Source of the DNA: Clostridia bacterium
GTDB taxonomy: Bacteria; Bacillota; Clostridia; Saccharofermentanales; Saccharofermentanaceae
Length of the DNA stretch: 64,000 nucleotides
NCBI GenBank assembly: GCA_024403735.1
Contig: JAKSRG010000003.1
Location: 1 to 64,000, forward strand
Direction: 5' to 3'
Shown here: positions 9,409 to 18,026 of the stretch, one piece after another
How positions within the stretch are numbered: position 1 is the first letter of the stretch
How the letters are laid out: each line of letters opens with the position of its first letter
The notes under the pieces: model-generated
Seen by the model: the letters and a program-made list of their open reading frames with translations, nothing else
The model's database searches: none
Told to the model about the DNA's origin: nothing
Position numbers and translations under genes: made by a program

Positions 9409-10683
9409 TTATTCAATAAAATCGAATTCAAAATCGTCAATTCTTACAGTATCGCCCTCTTGGATACCAGCCTTGCGAAGTGCCTCAATAACACCTGCAT
9501 TAATAAGAGAACGCTGGAAGTATGACAAAGATTCTGGATCTGAGAAGTTAGTAGATTCCATAGTAAGCTTTGCCCACTTACCACAGATGTTATATACACC
9601 ATCTTCATCAACTTCGATAGTGAACTGCTCTTCTGGCTCGAACTTATAAATCTTCTCTTCCTCTGTCTGCTCGAAAATAGGAGTAGCTGGAAGTTTGGAT
9701 ACTAATTCAGTCACCTTATCAATAAGTGGCTGGATACCAATTCTAGCAGCACCAGAAGTAATAAATATGTGCTCGTAGCCCTGGCTCTTAACCTCGTCTA
9801 CAAACATCTGAATTTCTTCTTCAGTTGCTTGATCTGACTTATTAGCTACAACAACCTGAGGACGTTCAGCAAGCTGCTCATTAAAGAGTCTGAGCTCATC
9901 ATTGATGCTATTAAAATCATCAATAGGATCTCTTCCGTCACTACTTGAAACATCAACAACATGAATAAGAAGTCTAGTTCTCTCAATATGACGAAGGAAA
10001 TCGTGACCCAAACCAGCACCATCGTGTGCATTGTCGATAAGACCTGGGATATCTGCAATAACAAAACTACTGTCAAAATCCTGTACTACACCAAGAACTG
10101 GCTCAAGTGTAGTAAATGGATAATCAGCAATCTTTGGCTTAGCCTTAGTCATAACAGAGAGAAGTGTTGATTTACCTGCGTTAGGATAGCCTACAAGGCC
10201 TACGTCAGCGATTAGCTTAAGTTCTACAGATATATTCTTCTCTTCACCAGGAACGCCAGCACGAGCGAAATGTGGGGCTTGTCTAACAGCATTAGCGTAA
10301 TGCATATTACCAAGGCCACCCTTACCACCAACTGCAACGATAACTTCCTGACCATCTTCAGACAAATCAGCGATTATCTTATCAGTGTCGATATCCTTGA
10401 TAACAGTACCAACAGGAACGGCAATCTTGAGATCTTCACCGCCTCTACCGTACATCTTACGATTCATGCCCTTCTCACCGTCTTTAGCAACAAACTTATG
10501 CTTGAAACGGAAACTCTGTAATGTAGAAATCTTTGAAGTAGCAACAAAAATAACGTCGCCACCCTTACCGCCGTCACCACCATCAGGACCGCCGTTAGTA
10601 ACATACTTCTCTGTATGGAAAGATACGCAACCGTTTCCTCCATCTCCAGCCTTTACATAAATCTTAGCATGATCAATAAACAT
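9409..10683 (-). CDS. obg: Obg-family GTPase
   Basis: The 424-residue essential GTPase acts in 50S ribosome assembly and stress control. The glycine-rich Obg fold covers residues 1-157 (GGPDGGDGGKGGDV, MYGRGGEDL). The G domain follows: Walker A GYPNAGKST near 165-173, DIPGLI (switch II) and NKSD. The C-terminal OCT domain spans about 345-424. The order rplU-prp-rpmA-obg is the usual Firmicutes arrangement. A terminator-like hairpin lies between rpmA and obg, so obg may depend on read-through or a weak promoter of its own. The ribosome site (AAGTGTAGG) is modest. Confidence 0.97.
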   Translation of the reverse strand: MFIDHAKIYVKAGDGGNGCVSFHTEKYVTNGGPDGGDGGKGGDVIFVATSKISTLQSFRFKHKFVAKDGEKGMNRKMYGRGGEDLKIAVPVGTVIKDIDTDKIIADLSEDGQEVIVAVGGKGGLGNMHYANAVRQAPHFARAGVPGEEKNISVELKLIADVGLVGYPNAGKSTLLSVMTKAKPKIADYPFTTLEPVLGVVQDFDSSFVIADIPGLIDNAHDGAGLGHDFLRHIERTRLLIHVVDVSSSDGRDPIDDFNSINDELRLFNEQLAERPQVVVANKSDQATEEEIQMFVDEVKSQGYEHIFITSGAARIGIQPLIDKVTELVSKLPATPIFEQTEEEKIYKFEPEEQFTIEVDEDGVYNICGKWAKLTMESTNFSDPESLSYFQRSLINAGVIEALRKAGIQEGDTVRIDDFEFDFIE

Positions 10684-10714
10684 AAATACCTACACTTACT
10701 TTTTTAGAAAAAAA

Positions 10715-10741
10715 CAGTCTGCCGAGTATACTCGACAGACC
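10715..10741 (-). terminator. Terminator between rpmA and obg
   Basis: On the minus strand, GTCTGTCGAGT pairs with ACTCGGCAGAC, followed by TGTTTTTTTCT. This would limit transcription from the ribosomal-protein genes into obg. Confidence 0.75.
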
Positions 10742-10764
10742 GTAACAATATTCCGATTTAAGAA

Positions 10765-11046
10765 TTACTCTACAGGATATACACTAACCTGCTTCTTATC
10801 TCTACCAAGACGCTCGTACTTAACACGACCATCGATACGTGAATAAAGAGTATCATCAGATCCAATACCTACGTTTGTACCTGGATGAATCTTTGTACCA
10901 CGCTGTCTAACGAGAATATTACCAGCGATTACAATCTGTCCATCGCCCTTCTTAGCTCCTAATCTCTTGGACTCTGAGTCACGACCGTTCTTAGTTGAAC
11001 CCATTCCCTTCTTATGAGCAAAGAGCTGTAAATTCATCTTAATCAT
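10765..11046 (-). CDS. rpmA: 50S ribosomal protein L27 (with cleavable N-terminal extension)
   Basis: The 93-residue protein reaches the peptidyl-transferase centre. The N-terminus [14 protein letters not shown] is the Firmicutes-type extension. In that phylum the Prp protease removes residues through LQ(F/L)F, leaving AHKKG as the mature end. The body ([25 protein letters not shown]) is typical L27. GGAGGTG lies eight bases before the chosen ATG, supporting it over the internal Met4. The upstream gene encodes the processing protease itself. Confidence 0.97.
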   Translation of the reverse strand: MIKMNLQLFAHKKGMGSTKNGRDSESKRLGAKKGDGQIVIAGNILVRQRGTKIHPGTNVGIGSDDTLYSRIDGRVKYERLGRDKKQVSVYPVE

Positions 11047-11070
11047 TGCGAATACACCTCCATAGTAAAT

Positions 11071-11433
11071 TCAAATTGATTCAATTAATTCGATATACTT
11101 ATTACCGTCGCTGTTAGCTGACATCTCTAATGTTTTAAATCCACAAAGGATTGTCTCCATTATTGTCTGTACCTTATCTTCAACTGACTTATCAATATCA
11201 GATAACTTGATACTTGTATGAACCTCACCGTCTCCACTATCTTCTTTAATCTCAGCAATTACGTTAGGATCAAGTCCGCACATCTCAGAAAGAGAATTAA
11301 CTGCTGTGTAAAAGAGTGTTGATGCTGCTGAACATATAATGTCGAAGCCTTCCTCAGCATAACCAGCATGACCATTCATAAATAGAGCGATTATCTTGTT
11401 ATCTGAGTTCCTATCGAAAACAACCGTAATCAT
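11071..11433 (-). CDS. prp: Ribosomal-processing cysteine protease Prp
   Basis: The 120-residue cysteine protease cleaves the N-terminal extension of L27. The family signature is complete: NGHAGYAEEGFDIICSAAS carries the catalytic histidine (His21) and cysteine (Cys34). It is encoded between rplU and rpmA, next to its substrate, as in other Firmicutes (B. subtilis ysxB). The spacing to rpmA is about 25 bp. The start codon region is shared with a run of weak purines, so the ATG is assigned from protein alignment memory rather than a strong ribosome site. Confidence 0.92.
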   Translation of the reverse strand: MITVVFDRNSDNKIIALFMNGHAGYAEEGFDIICSAASTLFYTAVNSLSEMCGLDPNVIAEIKEDSGDGEVHTSIKLSDIDKSVEDKVQTIMETILCGFKTLEMSANSDGNKYIELIESI

Positions 11434-11456
11434 ATATCAGAACTGTTTTGTGTAAA

Positions 11457-11762
11457 TCAAGCGTTGATAGCTGTGATACGTACACGTGTGTATGGCTGTC
11501 TGTGGCCGTTCTTACGACGATAGCCCTTCTTAGCCTTGTACTTCAAAACAACAACCTTCTTGTTCTTGCCCTGGTTAACAACCTCAGCTGCAACTGTTGC
11601 CTTAAGATCAGCACCAGCCTTAATACCAGCGTCGTCTGCTACTGCAAGTACATTATCAAAAGTGATTGTCTCACCTGCCTCGCCAGCGAGCTTCTCTACG
11701 AAGATCTCATCGCCAACTGCAACCTTGTACTGCTTACCGCCTGTCAAAATTACTGCGTACAT
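11457..11762 (-). CDS. rplU: 50S ribosomal protein L21
   Basis: The 101-residue protein binds 23S rRNA. It begins [20 protein letters not shown] and ends [19 protein letters not shown], the hallmark basic C-terminus of L21. AGGAGGACAC precedes the ATG. It is the first gene of the rplU-prp-rpmA(-obg) operon and has a strong promoter and a structured leader of about 90 nt. Confidence 0.97.
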   Translation of the reverse strand: MYAVILTGGKQYKVAVGDEIFVEKLAGEAGETITFDNVLAVADDAGIKAGADLKATVAAEVVNQGKNKKVVVLKYKAKKGYRRKNGHRQPYTRVRITAINA

Positions 11763-11852
11763 TTATGTGTCCTCCTGTTCTTCCAGTCTCGCTGCTCAAC
11801 CTAGGCATATGCATTTTTTGCACAATTTTAAGAGCCCGGCGCATGCGGTCAC
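11763..11852 (-). ncRNA. rplU leader, candidate L21 autoregulatory leader
   Basis: About 90 nt lie between the predicted transcription start and rplU. The segment contains several short self-complementary pieces (GCATGCGC, TGC-N6-GCA, CCTAGG). Firmicutes rplU genes commonly carry an L21 leader RNA at this place. I could not confirm the family's conserved core by eye. Confidence 0.4.
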
Positions 11853-11858
11853 CGAAAT

Positions 11859-11887
11859 ATACTACCATCAAGTCCTTTTGGTGTCAA
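11859..11887 (-). promoter_or_regulatory. Strong promoter of rplU operon
   Basis: On the minus strand, perfect TTGACA (11882-11887) is followed by a 17-bp spacer and TAGTAT (11859-11864). It is close to the sigma-A consensus, as expected for ribosomal-protein genes. Confidence 0.85.
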
Positions 11888-11916
11888 ACGATTTTTTATA
11901 ATTATATAAAAATATA

Positions 11917-12924
11917 TTAGAGCTTCTTTACTGAAGCACCATATTCAATAATAGTATCAACCTTACGCTTACGAGCTACACCCAAATAAGTTCCAGTCAT
12001 ACGCTCGTACAACATATCTGAAGCTGCCTTAGCAATCTTCTCCATTGGCTGAATACCAATTGTAAGCTTAGGATTATAAATTCTAGCGAGTTCACTGTTC
12101 TCAAAACCAACGAATGAAATATCTGATGGAATTGAAAGATTATTATCAGCTACATATAACAAACTACCAGCCATGAGATCATGACCTGCTGCAAATACTG
12201 CTGTAGGAGGTGTCTCTAATTCGAGGAATGCCTTCATACCAGCATAACCACTCTCTTCATTAACGCTCTCTTTATATACATACTCAGGCTTGAATGGCAT
12301 TCCACCTTCCTGAAGAGCTCTGATATAACCTGCTACCCTGTCATCAGTAGTAACAATTCCGCTACCACCAGTGATAAGTGCAATATTTCTATGTCCGTTA
12401 TCAATGAAATGCTTGATTACTTCATATGTGATTGATTCGTTATCGATAACTACTGAATCACAATAATTGTCTTCATCCTGAATATCAACGAATACCAAAG
12501 GTACCTTCTCTTTACGAATTCTAGTAAAGTCTTCTGGCTTAACACCAATAGGCTGCATAATGATACCGTCAACTTGGTAATCAAGAAGGAAGTCAATCTT
12601 CTCAGAAGCATTATTCATATCACCATCCATGTGATAATCACAAACGATAGTAGAATAATTCTTCTCATACATAAACTGACTTACATAAGTAAGAATAGAA
12701 ATACCATAGTAATCCTTCAAACTAGGAATAAGCACGCCAATAGTACGTGTTTTCTTTGTCTTCATGCCTCTGGCAATCGGATTTACCTTGTAATTTAACT
12801 CCTCAATGGCATTGAGAATCTCTGTACGCTTTGGTTCAAGTACATTACCACCGTTTATACACTTAGAAACGGTAGATATTGACACTCCTGCCTTCTTTGC
12901 AACATCTTTAATAGTAACTGACAT
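11917..12924 (-). CDS. LacI/GalR-family transcriptional regulator
   Basis: The protein has 335 residues from the preferred ATG at 12924. An upstream TTG would add five residues, but GGGGGAAA is placed correctly only for the ATG. The N-terminal helix-turn-helix is VTIKDVAKKAGVSISTVSKCING, followed by the hinge helix NPIARGMKTKKT. The periplasmic-binding-like effector domain covers about 60-335, with the usual GVLIPS opening and GFENSELARIYNPKLT near the end. The effector is probably a sugar or nucleoside but cannot be named. It follows the 489-codon membrane gene by 21 bp and seems to be in the murC transcript, an unusual context for a LacI regulator. Two palindromic AAAACGTTTT sites before the GH43 gene at 31.9 kb are possible targets. 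Confidence 0.88.
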   Translation of the reverse strand: MSVTIKDVAKKAGVSISTVSKCINGGNVLEPKRTEILNAIEELNYKVNPIARGMKTKKTRTIGVLIPSLKDYYGISILTYVSQFMYEKNYSTIVCDYHMDGDMNNASEKIDFLLDYQVDGIIMQPIGVKPEDFTRIRKEKVPLVFVDIQDEDNYCDSVVIDNESITYEVIKHFIDNGHRNIALITGGSGIVTTDDRVAGYIRALQEGGMPFKPEYVYKESVNEESGYAGMKAFLELETPPTAVFAAGHDLMAGSLLYVADNNLSIPSDISFVGFENSELARIYNPKLTIGIQPMEKIAKAASDMLYERMTGTYLGVARKRKVDTIIEYGASVKKL

Positions 12925-12945
12925 AACAATTTCCCCCAAACTCCA

Positions 12946-14415
12946 TTATGCCACCAAAAACAAAATAATTAAATACAAAAGTGAGTGAACAGTAGCAACT
13001 TGTAAAGTAGTTAATGTTCTCTTCTTGATTGCCATAGAGAATATGTATGGAACTATTACGCTAATGAGACCAAAAAGTCCAATGAACACACCGTTTTCAA
13101 TATGGTTAAATGCGCCAACTATTAGTGCCACCAATGAAGGAACTGCTGTAAAGCCTACAAAAGATATTCTTCCAAAGTAAGAGCATCCGCCCTCACCTAA
13201 AAGTCTAGTAATGTTATCAGCAGACGCAAGGATTAAAACACTTACAAAATCAATTGCTACAGCGAGAATAATAACTAATAATGTGATTCCACCAACTTTG
13301 AAATTCTCAATACCAAATGTATCAATAAAGATCATGAAAGGAACGATTACAAGGCTACCGCTGATCATCCATGTGTACCAAGATGGGTTCTTATCGTCAG
13401 CCTTAACTTCACGGTGCTTAAATACGTATACAAAGCGTAGCAAAGCCATACATAGGATAAGAATTACAGGAGTAATAGCTACAGCTACAAAGCGCATATC
13501 AGCGAGTTTATGGATATACATCAATAGAATTACACCTACAACCAGTAAAAGAGCAACTACACCGATTGTGATTACAGAAGCTACACGAAGCTTATTATTG
13601 ATGTCACTCTTTGTTCTAAAGCGAAGTGGCAAGATCTGCGCTACTACAAGGATCATACCTGACAAGAATAGAAGTGTACTGAATACGTAGATTGCATACC
13701 ACCATACAATTCCAGCACTACCAATATTCGAACCATCGCCATAATTAGATGCAAGATAGTTAGCTAATTCAATCTGGAAAACTGGTGAAGTCACCATGCT
13801 GTTACCAGTAGAATAATTAAGGCTTGAGATTGAAATAAATCTGTTATCCTGTGGATTCGAAAAACATTCTGAAGAGAAAACTCCGCCTGTCTCATATTTG
13901 ACACCATACAAAGTATCTTCAGATGATAATCTCTCGTACATCGCTCTAGCATCACTATTAGTAGCTTCGTTACCAGCAAAGATTGCAACATCATGTGTTG
14001 GATAATCAACGCCCATACCTTCCATTGAGAAGTTGTTTTCGAACACTGGGTTCAAAAGGATAAAACCAAGTGTATCTTCATCGCTATCGAAAAGCTTCAA
14101 CGCACTAGTAGCATCTTCGCCCTGAACAAGATAAACAATCTCTCTACTTCTATAACCCTTAGGAAGACTTATCTCCTCCTCAATCGCGAGTGATTTGGAC
14201 AAATTCTTGTTAAGAATTACATAATCAAATCCACTAGAGCGAACTGCGTTACCAAAAGATGTGTATGGGAACAGCTGTTCATCAAAACCATACATAACAA
14301 CAACAGGAGAATCCTTAGGAGCTCCTATTCTTGAAGAAACGAATAATCCTATCTGCATAATAAGAGATAGGATTAAAAATGCTATACCTATTAAAGTTAA
14401 GCGCTTAATTCTCAT
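12946..14415 (-). CDS. Uncharacterised membrane protein coupled to murC
   Basis: I do not recognise this 489-residue protein as a named family. Residues 7-27 form a signal anchor. Residues 30-230 are extracytoplasmic, and residues 235-489 contain about seven to eight hydrophobic segments. The extracellular part has an order of motifs like an alpha/beta-hydrolase: VVVMYGF, a strand FDYVIL, VYLVQGEDAT at the place of a nucleophile elbow, LLNPVF, then HDVAIFAGNEA. The usual serine is missing from the elbow. The ATG overlaps the murC TGA by one base (TGATG), so translation is coupled. Location suggests a role at the cell envelope, perhaps in cell-wall assembly, but this rests only on context and topology. 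Confidence 0.6.
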   Translation of the reverse strand: MRIKRLTLIGIAFLILSLIMQIGLFVSSRIGAPKDSPVVVMYGFDEQLFPYTSFGNAVRSSGFDYVILNKNLSKSLAIEEEISLPKGYRSREIVYLVQGEDATSALKLFDSDEDTLGFILLNPVFENNFSMEGMGVDYPTHDVAIFAGNEATNSDARAMYERLSSEDTLYGVKYETGGVFSSECFSNPQDNRFISISSLNYSTGNSMVTSPVFQIELANYLASNYGDGSNIGSAGIVWWYAIYVFSTLLFLSGMILVVAQILPLRFRTKSDINNKLRVASVITIGVVALLLVVGVILLMYIHKLADMRFVAVAITPVILILCMALLRFVYVFKHREVKADDKNPSWYTWMISGSLVIVPFMIFIDTFGIENFKVGGITLLVIILAVAIDFVSVLILASADNITRLLGEGGCSYFGRISFVGFTAVPSLVALIVGAFNHIENGVFIGLFGLISVIVPYIFSMAIKKRTLTTLQVATVHSLLYLIILFLVA

Positions 14416-15863
14416 CAGTTACCTCTAGCCATGAGAATATCACCAAGAGTACGAATATCCTCTGGTCCAAGGATAAGAATGATATCTCCCTCACCTACAA
14501 GTTCATCAAGTCTAGGGATAATTTCTTCCTTAGTTACATAGAACTCAGCATCGCCACCGAGTTTATTAATCTCATCAGCGATATCCTTACTAGAAATCTC
14601 ACCTGTGTTAATCTCTCTATCACTGAAGATCTCAGAGAAAAGAACCTTCTTACAAGGAAGAAGTGATGACACATAATCCTTAAAGAGTTTCTTGGTTCTG
14701 TCAAATGTGAGTGGCTGGAAAACAACCCAAATATTCTTATGTGGCATTGTCTCTGCAGCAGCGATTGTAGCTCTAGCAGCTGCTGGATGATGAGCGTAGT
14801 CTACAACTACTGTAGCGCCACGATATAAGCCCTTTGTTGTGTATCTACCATCTGCACCCTTATACTCGTTAAGAGCCTTAATACAGCACTTAGGATCAGC
14901 GCCATTGAGAATTGCACATGCGAGCGCAATAAGGCTGTTATCGATGTTATGTCTTCCCGGAATAAGAAGTTCAACTCTACCAAGAGCTTCACCCTTAAAT
15001 GAGATATCAAAGCATGGAAGACCATTGTTATATGTAATATTAGAAGCCAAGAAATCAGCTTCCTTACCTGTATAAGCACATAACTCACCAGAAATACCAC
15101 AAGTAATAACATTAAGCTCTTTTCTACCTGCTTCACTTCTTGCCTTATTAGCTAACTTAAGGCTCTCAGCAGTATTCTTACAAGCACCTGTTACTACTAC
15201 ATTTCCGTTGTCGTCGAGCTTATCTAAGAACTGAGCGAAAACATCGATTACATCCTGAAGAAGTGGATAACAATCAACATGATCGTGGTCAATATTTGTA
15301 ATAGCTGCTGTTGTTGATGAGAAATTCAAGAAAGATCTCTTGAACTCACAAGCCTCTGATACTAAAAGGTCTCTATTGCCACCAAGTCTAACTGTTCCAT
15401 TAAATGAATAGAAATCAGCACCAAGATGAACTGTTGGGTCAAGCTTACTCTCTAAAAGCATCAAAGATGTCATAGCAGTAGTTGTTGTCTTACCATGAGT
15501 ACCAGATACATTAATTACCTGCTTATAGCTCTCAGTAATAAGTCCAAGGAACTCTGAACGATCAAAAATAGTAATCTCGTTATCGAGCGCATACTTAACT
15601 TCCTTATTAGTTGGAAGACATGCAGCTGTCTTTACAATATAGTCTGGCTTGAATTCAATAAGGTTATCTTCAACCTGTGTGTTATAGATTTTAATACCCT
15701 TAGAAGCGAGCATCTCAGTTCTCTCTGAAGGGTTCATATCTGAACCACCAACGTTAAAACCATATCCCTGAGCAAGGAGTGCTAGTCCACTCATTGAGAT
15801 ACCACCAATACCAATAAAATATATCTTTGAACCATTAATTAACTTATCAATACCCTTTTGCAT
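14415..15863 (-). CDS. murC: UDP-N-acetylmuramate--L-alanine ligase
   Basis: The cytoplasmic enzyme adds the first amino acid of the peptidoglycan stem peptide. It has 482 residues from the ATG at 15863, which AGGTGATT precedes; a GTG three codons upstream overlaps that ribosome site. The Rossmann domain begins with YFIGIGGISMSGLA (15-28), the ATP-binding loop is GTHGKTTTT (121-129), and the Mur-ligase magnesium/ADP region NIDHDHVDCY is present. The length is normal for MurC. It leads a likely three-gene unit with a coupled membrane protein and a LacI regulator. Confidence 0.95.
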   Translation of the reverse strand: MQKGIDKLINGSKIYFIGIGGISMSGLALLAQGYGFNVGGSDMNPSERTEMLASKGIKIYNTQVEDNLIEFKPDYIVKTAACLPTNKEVKYALDNEITIFDRSEFLGLITESYKQVINVSGTHGKTTTTAMTSLMLLESKLDPTVHLGADFYSFNGTVRLGGNRDLLVSEACEFKRSFLNFSSTTAAITNIDHDHVDCYPLLQDVIDVFAQFLDKLDDNGNVVVTGACKNTAESLKLANKARSEAGRKELNVITCGISGELCAYTGKEADFLASNITYNNGLPCFDISFKGEALGRVELLIPGRHNIDNSLIALACAILNGADPKCCIKALNEYKGADGRYTTKGLYRGATVVVDYAHHPAAARATIAAAETMPHKNIWVVFQPLTFDRTKKLFKDYVSSLLPCKKVLFSEIFSDREINTGEISSKDIADEINKLGGDAEFYVTKEEIIPRLDELVGEGDIILILGPEDIRTLGDILMARGN

Positions 15864-15956
15864 AACAATCACCTATTCATGTAGATTTATTAACTTATCT
15901 ATTATACATTAATAATTCAAAAATGATTAAAAAGAGTAAGTCAAAAGTGCATTAAA

Positions 15957-15989
15957 AAGGAGTCCAACGAATAATTCGTTGAACTCCTT
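15957..15989 (-). terminator. Terminator of the DUF4214 protein gene
   Basis: On the minus strand, AAGGAGTTCAACGAA pairs with TTCGTTGGACTCCTT, followed by TTT. It lies about 30 nt after the stop codon. Confidence 0.85.
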
Positions 15990-16018
15990 AGTCCTATAAG
16001 TTATTAATCAACAACAGA

Positions 16019-17842
16019 TTATCTGATAATACCAGCCTGTGAACAGATATTAGCGAATTCAGGACAAGCTGCGAAGCTATATAAAACCTGCTTTCTAGTA
16101 GAATTCTGAAGCTGTCCCAACCAGTAGTTAAATCCATCTGTGTCAGGTGTTCTATCCATAAATGTAGCATAAAGTCTATTAACAAACTCTTCGTCTGAGA
16201 GGTTCTTGTTTGTAAACTCACTACTAAAGAAGAACTCATATGCAACCTGTGTTCCAGACTTTCTCATATTAGCTAATTCAGAAGCCCAGAAGTTTACACC
16301 TCCCTGGTCAGCATTTCTACCAAGGCATGTTGTATATAGTCTTGTAGCAAAAGCGATTGTCTCAGGAGTTGGATCCTTTGTAATTGTTGGTTTAGCTGTA
16401 CCACCAGATACAATGCCATACTTAAGACAAATATTTGCCCACTCAGATGAATTCACAAAACCATAGAATACATAATTTCTTGTATTACCTTCACTAAGCT
16501 TAGTTAGCCAGAAATCAAGTCCTGCCTTATCTGGTTCGCGATCCATAAATGTTCTATATAGTCTTGTTACATACTCTTTATCATCGAGATTAAAGCCTAC
16601 AAATTCCTGAGAATAGAAGAACTCTTTAGCTACATCGGCACCAGACTTACCTGCCTTAAGCTCATTAATCCAATATGCCTTACCAGATGGATCTGATGCT
16701 CTTCCAAGACACTTCGTATAAAGACGCTCTGCAAAACCATCTACTAAAGCAGTATTAACATTAACTGTTGGAGCAGGAGTTACAGGTGCATTTGTTGGAG
16801 CAGATGTTGGCACTGCTGTAGGAATTACAGTTGGTGCTACTGTAGGCGCTACTGTTGGAGCAACAGTAGGAACAGGTGTAGGTGTAGGAATTGGTGTTGG
16901 AACTGTATTAACTTCTATTACAGCATTAACATCAAGATGACATTTAACTTGACCATCAGACGTATCAACTGTGGATACATATTTGTTAACATCTCCTTCA
17001 ATCTCACTATAGTATTTCTTTTCAAGACTACCCTTATAAGCCTCTAATAAATATGGATTATGACTAATATCAACACTTGTAATTGGAGTACCCTGAAGTG
17101 TTAAATAATATAGTTCTGGACAACCACTAATATCTAGAGACTCAAAACTAGAAAAATAAGCATCTAAATATTGTAATGAGGAACAACCTTCAAGATTTAT
17201 GCTTGTCAAGTTTGACATTCTGTAACATTTCAATGTTCGTAAATTTTTCAAGCCGCTTACATCAATATCAGTAATAGGATTGAAGGAACAATTTATGCTT
17301 TTAAGCGAACTACAATTCTTTACATTTATTTCACTGAGCCTATCAAAATCACAATACAAAAACTCTAGTTTTTGTAGTTCATTAACTTTAAGCGTACTTA
17401 ACTCATAACTCCAAGTAACATCTACAGTTTTAAGATTTGGACAACAGTTAAGATCTAGTTCTTTAATATCATAAGCATATATAATATGTATTTCTTCAAG
17501 ATTTTCGCAACCATCAAAACTTATTTCAGAAACATGATTATTGTATACTTTAAAAGTTTTAAGGTTAGGAAATTTATCAAGACCGCTAGGATCACCAGAA
17601 TATTGATATCCGAGGTAAATCGTTTCTACAGCATCAAGTTCATCCTGTGAAAAATAACCATTCCCATCCGTATCAAATTCTTTTAGATAATCACAAAAAC
17701 CTTTTGTTCCAAAATTCTCTTCTGTAATTGCTATCTCATCAGATTGAGCAAGAACAGGTGCAGATGCGAATGCTGAAAAAGAACCAACTGCAATCACTGC
17801 AGTCAGTAATCCAGAAACTATATTTTTAAAATTGTATTTCAT
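16019..17842 (-). CDS. Secreted protein with EF-hand, leucine-rich-like repeats and two DUF4214 domains
   Basis: The predicted extracellular protein has 607 residues. Residues 1-32 are a signal peptide (cut near VLA|Q). Residues 57-68 form a textbook EF-hand/dockerin-like calcium loop, DTDGNGYFSQDE. Residues about 85-300 are irregular leucine-rich repeats (patterns such as NLKTFKVYNN, SLKSINCSFNPITDIDVSG). Residues about 310-362 are a proline/threonine linker with repeated PTVA units. Two DUF4214 domains follow at about 367-480 and 495-607, each with a YxxxLGRxxDxxGxxxW pattern and a FYSQEF or FSSEF motif. DUF4214 is often found in secreted proteins of gut and rumen Clostridia; its function is not settled. 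No anchor is visible. The gene is monocistronic with its own terminator. Confidence 0.85.
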   Translation of the reverse strand: MKYNFKNIVSGLLTAVIAVGSFSAFASAPVLAQSDEIAITEENFGTKGFCDYLKEFDTDGNGYFSQDELDAVETIYLGYQYSGDPSGLDKFPNLKTFKVYNNHVSEISFDGCENLEEIHIIYAYDIKELDLNCCPNLKTVDVTWSYELSTLKVNELQKLEFLYCDFDRLSEINVKNCSSLKSINCSFNPITDIDVSGLKNLRTLKCYRMSNLTSINLEGCSSLQYLDAYFSSFESLDISGCPELYYLTLQGTPITSVDISHNPYLLEAYKGSLEKKYYSEIEGDVNKYVSTVDTSDGQVKCHLDVNAVIEVNTVPTPIPTPTPVPTVAPTVAPTVAPTVIPTAVPTSAPTNAPVTPAPTVNVNTALVDGFAERLYTKCLGRASDPSGKAYWINELKAGKSGADVAKEFFYSQEFVGFNLDDKEYVTRLYRTFMDREPDKAGLDFWLTKLSEGNTRNYVFYGFVNSSEWANICLKYGIVSGGTAKPTITKDPTPETIAFATRLYTTCLGRNADQGGVNFWASELANMRKSGTQVAYEFFFSSEFTNKNLSDEEFVNRLYATFMDRTPDTDGFNYWLGQLQNSTRKQVLYSFAACPEFANICSQAGIIR

Positions 17843-17970
17843 ATCTTCCTCCTCAAAATACTTCTCATCTCAAATTGTATTCTTACATAACACTTATAAC
17901 TACTACAACAATTACAAATTCCAAGCACTATTTCAGCAGTTATTCAGATTTAATAATCAGGCAAAATAAA

Positions 17971-18001
17971 ACCCGTAAATCTAATCAATAGATCTACGGG
18001 T
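17971..18001 (-). terminator. Terminator of the dnaB-tilS-hpt-ftsH operon
   Basis: On the minus strand, ACCCGTAGATCTA pairs with TAGATTTACGGGT around a TTGAT loop, followed by TTTATTTT. It is 25 nt after the ftsH stop. Confidence 0.88.
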
Positions 18002-18026
18002 CTAAATTGTTTATTAATACTGAAGC

